Source: Clostridium sp. CAG:221
GTDB lineage: Bacteria > Bacillota > Clostridia > Clostridiales > Clostridiaceae
NCBI GenBank assembly: GCA_000435835.1
Contig: FR883376.1
Location: 10,806-20,526 of the forward strand
DNA: 9,721 bases
Reading direction: 5' to 3'
The notes beneath the pieces were generated by a model. It was not told the DNA's origin. It saw only the letters and a program-made list of their open reading frames with translations, and made no database searches. Shown here one piece after another: positions 1 to 5,976 of the stretch (the first letter of the stretch is position 1; each line of letters begins with the position of its first letter). The translations under genes and the position numbers were made by a program.

Positions 1-1
1 T

Positions 2-589
2 ATGGATCAGCCTCTTGGTTATGCCATTGGTAATATCCTTGAAGTAAAAGAAGCTATAGAATTATTAAAAGGTAATGGGCCTAAAGATTTATTAGAGCTA
101 ACACTTACTTTAGGTGCAAATATGCTTCTTTGTGCTGAAAAGGTTACAAGTATTGAAGAGGGTAAGGCACTTTTAAAAGAAAATATAGCTAATGGAAAAG
201 GTCTTGAGAAGCTTAAAGAATTTATTAAGGCTCAAGGTGGAGATGTATCACCAATAGATAATCCAGAATTGTTCCCAGTGGCAAAGTACATAATTCCTGT
301 AACAGCAGAAAATGATGGATATATTACAAAAATTAATACTGAAGCAATGGGACTTATAGCTATGGAGTTAGGAGCTGGGAGAGCTACTAAGGACAGTATA
401 ATAGATTTAACAGTAGGAATAGTGTTAAATAAGAAACGTGGAGATAAAGTGAATAAAGGTGATGTTATAGCTTATATCCACAGTAATAAAGAAGATAATA
501 ATAAAATTGAAGAGAAAATAAAGGAAAATATTAAAATAGAAGCAGAATTTAATGATAATATTCCTTTAATATATAATGTAATAAGCTAA
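2..589 (+). CDS. pdp: Pyrimidine-nucleoside phosphorylase, C-terminal part (5' end outside window)
   Basis: The product cleaves uridine or thymidine (and their deoxy forms) with phosphate to give free base and (deoxy)ribose-1-phosphate, in cytoplasmic nucleoside salvage. The frame is open from the left edge, so the first visible Met is internal: it sits in the family's conserved (M)xQPLG..GN block (MDQPLGYAIGN). About 195 of the usual ~430 residues remain. The phosphorylase alpha/beta domain continues to about fragment residue 85 (including the KEFIKAQGGD motif), followed by the C-terminal PYNP_C domain, roughly residues 95-165 (ITKINTEAMG, GAGRATKD, GDKVNKGDVIAYIHS). The C-terminal ~25 residues are charged and look normal for the family. 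A terminator follows directly, so this is probably the last gene of a nucleoside operon. The next gene is dacF-like; in Bacillus, dacF also lies next to nucleoside-catabolism genes. Identification is firm. Confidence 0.93.
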   Translation: MDQPLGYAIGNILEVKEAIELLKGNGPKDLLELTLTLGANMLLCAEKVTSIEEGKALLKENIANGKGLEKLKEFIKAQGGDVSPIDNPELFPVAKYIIPVTAENDGYITKINTEAMGLIAMELGAGRATKDSIIDLTVGIVLNKKRGDKVNKGDVIAYIHSNKEDNNKIEEKIKENIKIEAEFNDNIPLIYNVIS

Positions 590-593
590 ATTT

Positions 594-645
594 AAAAAAT
601 ATAATAGAAAGAGATGGATTTCTTTCTATTATATTTTTTTTTCTT
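594..645 (+). terminator. Rho-independent terminator of pdp
   Basis: A perfect 15-bp stem pairs 598-612 with 621-635 around an 8-base loop (613-620) and is followed by a long T-rich run (635-646). It lies 4-9 bases after the pdp stop codon. Its right arm overlaps the proposed -35 element of the dacF promoter. Confidence 0.88.
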
Positions 646-657
646 TTGGTAACACTA
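629..657 (+). promoter_or_regulatory. Candidate sigma-F-like promoter of dacF
   Basis: GGTAACACTA at 648-657 fits the sigma-F -10 pattern GGnrAnAnTw at every position. TTATA at 629-633 fits the -35 pattern GywTA at 4 of 5 positions, with a 14-base spacer. The Bacillus consensus spacer is about 15. The same 14-base spacing occurs in the promoter proposed at 8385-8413. A start about 7 bases after the -10 would place the ribosome binding site near the 5' end of the message. B. subtilis dacF is a known sigma-F gene, which agrees; the site itself is inferred. Confidence 0.5.
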
Positions 658-678
658 AGCTTGAGAGGAGGAAGAGAG

Positions 679-1893
679 ATGAAAAACACGCTAATTAAGA
701 CAATATCTCTTGCTATTTTAACTTTATTATCCTTTAATACATTTGTATATGCAAGTATAGGTGAGCCAGTAGATATTGCTGAAGAGTATAGCATATTATC
801 TTCTACTACTTATGAGGAAGGCATGAATGTTGATGCAAAATCAGCATTATTAGTAGAACCTGTTAGCGGTACTGTTCTTTATGAAAAAAACTCTGAAGAA
901 AAATTTGCACCAGCATCTGTTACTAAAATAATGACAATGTTATTAGCTATTGAAGCAGTTGATAATGGAAACATTACATTAAATGACAAGATAGTTTGTA
1001 GTGAAAACGCCAAAAACATGGGTGGAAGCACAATGCTGTTAGATACTGGTGAAGTTAGAACTGTAGAAGAAATACTTAAGGGAATTGCAATTGCTTCTGG
1101 AAATGATGCAGCAGTTGCAATGGCTGAATTTTTAGGTGGAAGCGTTGATAATTTTGTTTCTATGATGAATAAAAGAGCAAAAGAATTAGGTATGGTAAAT
1201 ACAAATTTTAAAAATTGCAATGGCTTACCTGAAGAAGGTCACTATACAACAGCTAAAGATATTTCAATAATGTCTTTAGAATTATTAAAACATCCATCAA
1301 TATTAAAGTATACAGGTACATATATGGAAACTATCTCTGAAGGAAGGAAAAGTCCTATAGAACTAGTAAATCATAATAAGCTTGTAAGATTTTTTGAGGG
1401 CTGTGATGGATTAAAAACTGGTTATACCGAAGAAGCTAAATATTGTATATCTGCTACAGCTGTAAGAGATGGCGTAAGAATGTTAGCAGTAATAATGGGT
1501 GCACCTACATATAAAGTAAGAAATCGTGATGCAAGTATGTTAATGAATTATGGATTTTCAAAATATGAAGGTAAAAAAATATTTTCAAAAGATGAAGATG
1601 TAGAAAAAATCTTTTTAGGTAAAAATACCGATAGATATTTTATAGCAAAAGCAAAAACTGATTTAACTATAGTACTTGAAAAGGGTACCAATGGAGATCC
1701 TGAAAACAAGATTACATTAAATAATGAAAAAGATTCTTACAAAGAAGGAGAAATTGTTGGTATTTGTGAAGTTTTTGTAGGTGATAAAAAAGTAGGAGAA
1801 GTTGAACTATATTGCGATAGAGATGTTGAAAAAGCAAACTTCTTTGAAAATATAAAATATAACTTAAAAAACTTATTTAAAGAAGGAATATAA
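679..1893 (+). CDS. dacF: D-alanyl-D-alanine carboxypeptidase (DacF-like, peptidase S11)
   Basis: This low-molecular-weight penicillin-binding protein removes the terminal D-Ala of peptidoglycan stem peptides outside the membrane and thereby limits cross-linking; in Bacillus, DacF acts on spore cortex. The start is ATG 679, because AGGAGG (666-671) lies 7 bases upstream; an in-frame TTG at 646 would fall inside the terminator T-run and has no such site. The product is 404 residues. A signal peptide covers residues 1-25 (cleavage after VYA). The catalytic motifs are S80-V-T-K83 (nucleophile Ser80), S140-G-N142 and K246-T-G248. A beta-rich PBP5_C domain follows at about 270-370. The last ~18 residues (NFFENIKYNLKNLFKEGI) look like the amphipathic membrane-anchoring helix usual in this family. 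The gene appears monocistronic, between two terminators. Family assignment is certain; the dacF name rests on the pdp neighbourhood and the sigma-F-like promoter. No spoIIA operon follows, unlike in Bacillus. Confidence 0.9.
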   Translation: MKNTLIKTISLAILTLLSFNTFVYASIGEPVDIAEEYSILSSTTYEEGMNVDAKSALLVEPVSGTVLYEKNSEEKFAPASVTKIMTMLLAIEAVDNGNITLNDKIVCSENAKNMGGSTMLLDTGEVRTVEEILKGIAIASGNDAAVAMAEFLGGSVDNFVSMMNKRAKELGMVNTNFKNCNGLPEEGHYTTAKDISIMSLELLKHPSILKYTGTYMETISEGRKSPIELVNHNKLVRFFEGCDGLKTGYTEEAKYCISATAVRDGVRMLAVIMGAPTYKVRNRDASMLMNYGFSKYEGKKIFSKDEDVEKIFLGKNTDRYFIAKAKTDLTIVLEKGTNGDPENKITLNNEKDSYKEGEIVGICEVFVGDKKVGEVELYCDRDVEKANFFENIKYNLKNLFKEGI

Positions 1894-1899
1894 TATAAA

Positions 1900-1927
1900 G
1901 AAAGAGTATCTTAAGATACTCTTTTTT
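1900..1927 (+). terminator. Rho-independent terminator of dacF
   Basis: A perfect 10-bp stem (1901-1910 with 1915-1924) has a TTAA tetraloop and ends in a T-run (1921-1927). It lies 8 bases after the stop codon. Confidence 0.9.
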
Positions 1928-1963
1928 CAATATAATTTGTCTTGAACATTAACAAAATATATA

Positions 1964-1992
1964 TATTTATACAATATTTATTGTGATATAAT
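1964..1992 (+). promoter_or_regulatory. Candidate extended -10 (sigma-A) promoter of the lipoprotein gene
   Basis: TGATATAAT at 1984-1992 is a perfect extended -10 (TGn plus TATAAT). No good -35 lies 17 bases upstream (ATTTAT at 1964-1969), which extended -10 promoters tolerate. A start 6-8 bases downstream would leave only about 12 bases of leader, with the ribosome binding site GGAGGTGAT (1999-2007) at the very 5' end. An alternative pair is TTGAAC (1943-1948) with TTTATA (1966-1971) at 17-base spacing. A small palindrome, ACAATA-TT-TATTGT (1971-1984), sits in the spacer. Confidence 0.45.
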
Positions 1993-2010
1993 CAAATTGG
2001 AGGTGATAGG

Positions 2011-2643
2011 ATGACTAGAAAATTAAGGTCTATATCTTACATAGTATTAGTTTCGATGCTTTTTTCAGGTTGCTATAAAGAAAATTCAAATGATGATATA
2101 AATGGAGATACATTTACTGATGAAATAATTACTACAGTAGATGGAAACACAGCTACAGCAGGAGAGGATAGTGGTGATATAGCAGAAGAAACAAATACTG
2201 AATTTAATGCCCTTGGCAATACTTATATTGGGAATAAGGGCTATGAAGGCTTTAATGCCAATGATGAAATAGTTAATAGTAGTAATTATGTACAAAATGA
2301 ATATAAAGAAATAGATTTTGCAATAGATTTAGTATCACAGCACTTACTTGGAAATGCAGGTGTATATGATTATCTGGTTTCTAGCAATGAAGATGGCAAT
2401 GTAATTCCACTGACTGATAATGACCGAGCACATATAGAAAAGGATTTATATAGTTTTAAAGTTGACCAATATGGTGTTTATGAAGATACTCCTTTGTACT
2501 TTAATTTTATGTATGCTCAATTCCTAGGGTTTGATGGTGATGGAGTTAAGTTATATATTAGAGGTCATATTTCAGGATTTGCTGTTTCTTATATTGTAAC
2601 TGTATATGAACAAGGGAATAATTTAGTAGCGAAAATACTATAA
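2011..2643 (+). CDS. Putative lipoprotein of unknown function
   Basis: I do not recognise the family. The start is set by GGAGGTGAT at 1999-2007. The 210-residue product has a basic N-terminus, a hydrophobic stretch (about 8-18) and a lipobox-like LFSGC ending at Cys21; Phe at -3 is less usual than Leu, but Ser-Gly-Cys is good. The mature protein would therefore be lipid-anchored on the outer face of the membrane. Residues 22-65 form an acidic, Asn/Thr/Asp-rich linker. Residues 66-90 are Asn/Gly/Tyr-rich (NTYIGNKGYEGF). Residues from about 98 to 210 look like a folded alpha/beta domain (FAIDLVSQHLLGNAGVYDYL, then alternating beta-type segments to the C-terminus). There is no other cysteine and no transmembrane segment. 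It has its own promoter and terminators on both sides, so it is an independent transcription unit and its neighbours give no functional clue. Codon use resembles the flanking genes. Confidence 0.85.
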   Translation: MTRKLRSISYIVLVSMLFSGCYKENSNDDINGDTFTDEIITTVDGNTATAGEDSGDIAEETNTEFNALGNTYIGNKGYEGFNANDEIVNSSNYVQNEYKEIDFAIDLVSQHLLGNAGVYDYLVSSNEDGNVIPLTDNDRAHIEKDLYSFKVDQYGVYEDTPLYFNFMYAQFLGFDGDGVKLYIRGHISGFAVSYIVTVYEQGNNLVAKIL

Positions 2644-2654
2644 AGCGAATATAG

Positions 2655-2690
2655 AAGCCTTGAGGAATCCTCTTCCTTAAGGCTTTTTTA
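2655..2690 (+). terminator. Rho-independent terminator of the lipoprotein gene
   Basis: A 13-bp stem (2655-2667 with 2673-2685, one G-U pair) closes a 5-base loop and is followed by a T-run (2684-2689). It lies 11 bases after the stop codon and is the most GC-rich terminator in the window. Confidence 0.92.
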
Positions 2691-2694
2691 TTTA

Positions 2695-2740
2695 ATAACA
2701 ATTCATAATTTATATTTATAGTTCATAAAATTATTTATGA
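2695..2740 (+). promoter_or_regulatory. Candidate promoter with overlapping operator for the GTPase-permease cluster
   Basis: ATAACA (2695-2700, 4 of 6 to TTGACA) and TATAGT (2717-2722, 5 of 6 to TATAAT) are separated by 16 bases, giving a start near 2729. Directly downstream of the -10 is a perfect inverted repeat, TCATAAA (2723-2729), ATTA (2730-2733), TTTATGA (2734-2740), which would cover the start site. A further TTCATAA half-site (2702-2708) lies exactly 20 bases before the one at 2722-2728, inside the promoter spacer. This is classic repressor-site geometry. The repressor is unknown; a Fur/Zur-type metal regulator is a guess from the genes controlled, and the repeat does not match the Bacillus Zur box. 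AT-rich DNA makes chance repeats fairly likely. Confidence 0.4.
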
Positions 2741-2760
2741 GTGAATTGATTAATTTATAT

Positions 2761-2766
2761 GGATGG
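2761..2766 (+). promoter_or_regulatory. Ribosome binding site deciding the GTP-binding protein start
   Basis: GGATGG sits 6 bases before GTG 2773. The in-frame ATG at 2737 has no purine-rich site upstream and lies inside the inverted repeat. Starting at 2773 also gives the usual family N-terminus, M-I-K-K-V-D just before the P-loop. Confidence 0.5.
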
Positions 2767-2772
2767 AATACT

Positions 2773-3720
2773 GTGATAAAAAAAGTTGATATTATTTCTG
2801 GATTTTTAGGGGCAGGAAAAACTCGTTTTATTAAAAAGTTAATAAATGATAATTTCTATAAAGATAAGATTGTTATTATTGAGAATGAATTTGGTGAAGT
2901 TAATATAGACAGTGAAATATTAAAGGAGTCTAAGGCTGTAATTAAAGAAATTACTGCTGGATGCATTTGCTGTGAAGTTACAGGCTATTTTAAGGAAGCT
3001 CTTATGGAGTTAAATAATAATTATGAATTTGAGCGTATAATTATTGAACCTACAGGAATAGCCAAGTTAAGTGAGATAATTAAAACATTTAAAGATGAAG
3101 ATTTAAAAGAAATATGCAGTGTTGATAATATTATTACAATAGTTGATTGCTTGAAATTCCATATGTATATGAATAATTTTAGAAGATTCTATATAGATCA
3201 AATTAAATATGCAAATATAATTGTCTTAAGTAGGGTACAATTAGCTGATAAAAATACAGTTAATTATGTACAGGAGGAAATAAAAAAGATTAACCCTAAT
3301 GCACAGATTTTAGATTGTATTTGGGATGAGGTTAATCTTAAGGATAAAATAGTAAATAAAAATCATACGGTGCAAAATACTTCTAAGAATAAAATTACTA
3401 TGAAAAATATAAAAGTAGGCAGTGGAAAAATATCTACAAAAAAAGTAAATGATTCTTTTCAAAGCTTTACATTAAAGTTAAATAGAAAAATATCTCCTGA
3501 AGAATTAAGTAGTAAGTTCAAATTCATTGCTTCAAGTAAAAGTTTTGGAACAATTCTTAGAGCCAAAGGTATAGTGCAGCTTTTAAATGGTCAATATGGT
3601 CAATTTGATTTCTCATTAAATGAATATAATATTGAAAAAATAGATTATAATGATGAAAATATAATTTCCTTTATTGGAGTGGATATAAATAAAAAAGAAT
3701 TAGAGCATTTCTTTAAATGA
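2773..3720 (+). CDS. CobW/COG0523-type G3E GTPase (putative metal chaperone)
   Basis: This is a cytoplasmic P-loop GTPase of the G3E class; COG0523 members are linked to delivery or homeostasis of zinc, cobalt and other metals. I place the start at GTG 2773 (315 residues); ATG 2737 would add 12 residues but lacks a ribosome binding site. In the 315-residue numbering the visible features are the Walker A P-loop G10-FLGAGK-T17; the ENEFGE block (37-42); the family's metal-binding CxCC motif C64-I-C66-C67; the Walker B-like E92-PTG; and I-V-D at about 123-125. The usual NKxD guanine-specificity motif is replaced by S153-R-V-Q156. I recall similar SRTQ variants in clostridial members, so this looks lineage-typical. 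A CobW_C-like beta domain spans about 230-315. It is the first gene of the cluster and its stop codon overlaps the next gene's ribosome binding site. Family assignment is firm; the metal is not known. Confidence 0.88.
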   Translation: MIKKVDIISGFLGAGKTRFIKKLINDNFYKDKIVIIENEFGEVNIDSEILKESKAVIKEITAGCICCEVTGYFKEALMELNNNYEFERIIIEPTGIAKLSEIIKTFKDEDLKEICSVDNIITIVDCLKFHMYMNNFRRFYIDQIKYANIIVLSRVQLADKNTVNYVQEEIKKINPNAQILDCIWDEVNLKDKIVNKNHTVQNTSKNKITMKNIKVGSGKISTKKVNDSFQSFTLKLNRKISPEELSSKFKFIASSKSFGTILRAKGIVQLLNGQYGQFDFSLNEYNIEKIDYNDENIISFIGVDINKKELEHFFK

Positions 3721-3730
3721 GGTATGGTTA

Positions 3731-4351
3731 ATGAAAGCAGATTTAGAAATAGTATGTGGCTTTATAGAGGCTGGTAAAACAGCCTTTATAAATGCTTTAA
3801 ATGAATTAACTAAAATAGATGATGAAAAAGCATTAGTAATTTTAACAGAAGATGGACATAGCAAAATAGAAGCAAATTCAAAAGAATATAAAATTATATA
3901 TTTTAATGATGATATATCTTTATTAGGGTCAAAGATTATTGAAAACATTTATAAATATAAACCTTACAAAATTATAATTGAGTATAATGGAACATATACA
4001 ATGGAAGATTTTTATAAGATATATGCAGAAAATCTTAATAAATATTGTAGATTAAGATGTGTATACTATATTATCAATGCAAAGACATTTCTATATTACT
4101 TTAAAAACTTATCTGAGCTATTTATACCATATATAGAAAATAGTAATTTAATACTGTTGAATAATTATAAAAAAGTTACTAGTAAAGAAATAGATGAAAT
4201 ATACCATATTATTTCTTCCATAAACTATAATGGTCACATATTATTTAGTGACGACAATAGTACTATGCTTACTGAACTGAGAAAATCTAATTTGTTTTTG
4301 AATAATAAGTTTAGGAAGATTAAGATAAATTTGCGTAAAAAGTTTAATTAA
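3731..4351 (+). CDS. Degenerate G3E-like P-loop protein, partner of the upstream GTPase
   Basis: The 206-residue product aligns in outline with the N-terminal domain of the preceding GTPase. Its P-loop G10-FIEAGK-T17 is at the same position but has Glu for the second Gly. E84-YNG stands where EPTG is, YYIIN (112-116) where IVD is, and LILLNNYK (140-147) where the base-recognition loop is. The CxCC motif is absent: the corresponding stretch (about 52-70) has no cysteine. The CobW_C domain is also missing, so this is a short, diverged paralogue. The P-loop still fits GxxxxGKT, so nucleotide binding is plausible, but GTP hydrolysis and metal binding are doubtful. GAGG (3719-3722) overlaps the upstream stop codon, suggesting coupled translation and a fixed ratio with the full GTPase. 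I infer a dimer partner or regulator for the metal chaperone or permease. An ATPase unrelated in function cannot be excluded. Confidence 0.72.
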   Translation: MKADLEIVCGFIEAGKTAFINALNELTKIDDEKALVILTEDGHSKIEANSKEYKIIYFNDDISLLGSKIIENIYKYKPYKIIIEYNGTYTMEDFYKIYAENLNKYCRLRCVYYIINAKTFLYYFKNLSELFIPYIENSNLILLNNYKKVTSKEIDEIYHIISSINYNGHILFSDDNSTMLTELRKSNLFLNNKFRKIKINLRKKFN

Positions 4352-4372
4352 TTAGTAAGAGATGGTGAAGTA

Positions 4373-5287
4373 ATGATTGTATTTAGACATTGGTGCTGGA
4401 GTTTTTTAGGTGTTGTTATTGAATCAATTCCATTTATAGTTATGGGGGCTATTATATCAACAATTATACAGTTTTATATTACAGAAGAGGTTATAAGACG
4501 AATTGTTCCTAAAAGAAAGGTCCTGGCTTTTCTTGCAGCTGCTTTTATGGGATTGGTTTTTCCAATGTGTGAATGTGCTATAGTACCAGTATCAAGAAGT
4601 CTAATAAAGAAAGGTGTTCCTGTTGGCATTGCAATAACTTTTATGCTTTCTGTACCAATAGTAAATCCATTTGTTATTGCATCAACATATTATGCATTTG
4701 ATGCTAATCTTACCATTGTTATAATAAGAGTGTTAGGAGGAATATTCTGCTCTATAATTGTTGGAACCATAATATCATATATATTTATGAATACTCCAAT
4801 AGAAAACATTATATCTGATGGATATCTTGATTTATCATGTGCTTGTTGCAGCAGTGAAAAAAAGTATTATACATCAAAATTAGATAAGCTTCACACCATA
4901 GTATGCCAAGCTTCAAATGAATTTTTAAACATAAGTGTATATGTAATACTGGGAGCATTGATTTCTAGTATATTTGGAAGTGTTATAAAGGAAGAAATTT
5001 TAAATGACTATACATTTAATAATGTACTGGCAATAGTAATAATGATTGGTATATCATTTTTATTATCTTTATGTTCAGAAGCAGATGCTTTTGTTGCCAG
5101 CAAGTTTTTAAAGAACTTTGGTATTCCATCAGTCAGTGCCTTTATGGTTTTAGGCCCAATGATGGATTTGAAGAATTCCATATTAACATTAGGTTTGTTT
5201 AAAAAGAAATTTGCTACTACATTAATCATAACAATATTGCTGGTAGTTACAGCCTTTTCTATCTGTCTTTCCTTTATAAAGGTATAG
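4373..5287 (+). CDS. UPF0718/COG0701-type permease (YraQ/YcgR/ArsP-like)
   Basis: The product is a 304-residue integral membrane protein with about eight hydrophobic segments in two similar halves. Diagnostic family blocks are PMCECAIVPVSRSL (64-77, with C66-E-C68), GVPVGIAITFMLSVPIVNP (81-99), LCSEADAFVA (233-242) and GPMMDLKN (261-268). The family includes ArsP (organoarsenical export) and many uncharacterised members, often beside TIGR03943 proteins and COG0523 GTPases. The loop joining the two halves (about 140-178) holds C156-A-C158-C159, a CxCC like that of the GTPase, followed by a Lys/Tyr stretch, H174 and C178; this could be a soluble metal-docking site. It starts 21 bases after the preceding gene with a moderate site (GGTGA, 4364-4368), and the next gene's AGGAGG overlaps its stop codon. 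Transport of a metal or metalloid species is inferred; substrate and direction are unknown. Confidence 0.87.
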   Translation: MIVFRHWCWSFLGVVIESIPFIVMGAIISTIIQFYITEEVIRRIVPKRKVLAFLAAAFMGLVFPMCECAIVPVSRSLIKKGVPVGIAITFMLSVPIVNPFVIASTYYAFDANLTIVIIRVLGGIFCSIIVGTIISYIFMNTPIENIISDGYLDLSCACCSSEKKYYTSKLDKLHTIVCQASNEFLNISVYVILGALISSIFGSVIKEEILNDYTFNNVLAIVIMIGISFLLSLCSEADAFVASKFLKNFGIPSVSAFMVLGPMMDLKNSILTLGLFKKKFATTLIITILLVVTAFSICLSFIKV

Positions 5288-5295
5288 GAGGAGTT

Positions 5296-5955
5296 ATGAA
5301 AAGAATAAATTATGATGAATTAATTTGGTTTATACTGCTAGTAATTTTAAATTTCTTAATGTTTTTCTTAATAAAAAGTGATGAAATACAAAATTTTATA
5401 AATGGTCGTATGCTTATATTTTTTAAATTTTCTGTTATAATTTTGGTTTTGTTTTCTATTTGTCAGTTCCCTAAAATTTTCACAATTCCAAGTAGGAGGT
5501 ACATTACCAATAAATTTTTTCCATTAATATTCTTTGTAATAATCCTTCTTTTATATTTTGCATATCCTGATGATAGAAATGAAGTCATTAATGATAGTTT
5601 TAATAATATTTCAGATATTACTGAAAATATTGATGATTATGATGGAGAGAAGCTTTATTTTAAAGGATTTATATATGTAGATAAAGAAGAATCAGGAAAA
5701 GTATATTTAGCTAGAGAACGGCTTACTTGTTGTCAATATGATTCAAGGATAATTAAGATCCCTCTTCTAAATATGGAAGATATTAAGGAAGATACATGGA
5801 TAATTGTATATGGAAAAGTAATTGATGATGATGGATTAAAGCTTAAGGTTGTAGATTATGAAAAATGTCCTGAGCCTGAGGAGAGATTTTTTGAAAGAAG
5901 ACTGATATCTGCTTGTTATTTTCACCTTAACTTGTTATTATTAAAACTGAACTAA
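5296..5955 (+). CDS. TIGR03943/DUF1980 family membrane protein (YcgQ-like putative permease subunit)
   Basis: This 219-residue protein has three N-terminal hydrophobic segments (about 9-26, 39-58, 74-91), then a soluble domain beginning after YPDDRNE. That domain has GEKLYFKGFIY (117-127), VYLARERLTCCQYD (136-149) and DTWIIVYGKV; the paired cysteines C145-C146 correspond to the family's conserved CC motif, a likely metal-binding site. YcgQ-type proteins are typically encoded next to UPF0718 permeases and are thought to act with them, though the function is not established. AGGAGG (5286-5291) overlaps the permease stop codon and the gap between the two genes is 8 bases, so coupled synthesis is likely. 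The last ~19 residues (RLISACYFHLNLLLLKLN) form a Leu-rich tail after the CPEPEERFF region where I would expect the family to end; this could be a natural extension or the result of a small 3' change. Confidence 0.84.
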   Translation: MKRINYDELIWFILLVILNFLMFFLIKSDEIQNFINGRMLIFFKFSVIILVLFSICQFPKIFTIPSRRYITNKFFPLIFFVIILLLYFAYPDDRNEVINDSFNNISDITENIDDYDGEKLYFKGFIYVDKEESGKVYLARERLTCCQYDSRIIKIPLLNMEDIKEDTWIIVYGKVIDDDGLKLKVVDYEKCPEPEERFFERRLISACYFHLNLLLLKLN

Positions 5956-5976
5956 AATAGTGAAGGGTGGATTAGC

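Noticed and set aside
646..678. TTG start giving dacF an 11-residue longer N-terminus
   Set aside because: It would start in the terminator T-run, has no ribosome binding site, and would spoil the normal signal peptide; ATG 679 has AGGAGG at 7 bases.
879..1220. Open frame on the minus strand opposite dacF
   Set aside because: Lies entirely across the conserved catalytic region of dacF; composition is that of an antisense shadow. The same applies to 8801-9013 opposite the second carboxypeptidase.
2737..2772. ATG start for the CobW-type GTPase
   Set aside because: No binding site upstream, it lies inside the inverted repeat only about 8 bases after the predicted transcript start, and the extra 12 residues are not typical of the family. 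Not fully excluded.
3720..3731. Possible frameshift splitting one long GTPase gene into two
   Set aside because: Both proteins have their own P-loop at residue 10, and the first has a complete C-terminal domain, so they are two genes and not fragments of one.
3700..3948. Minus-strand open frame across the junction of the two G3E-like genes
   Set aside because: Antisense shadow; it would cover the P-loop coding region and has no expression signals.
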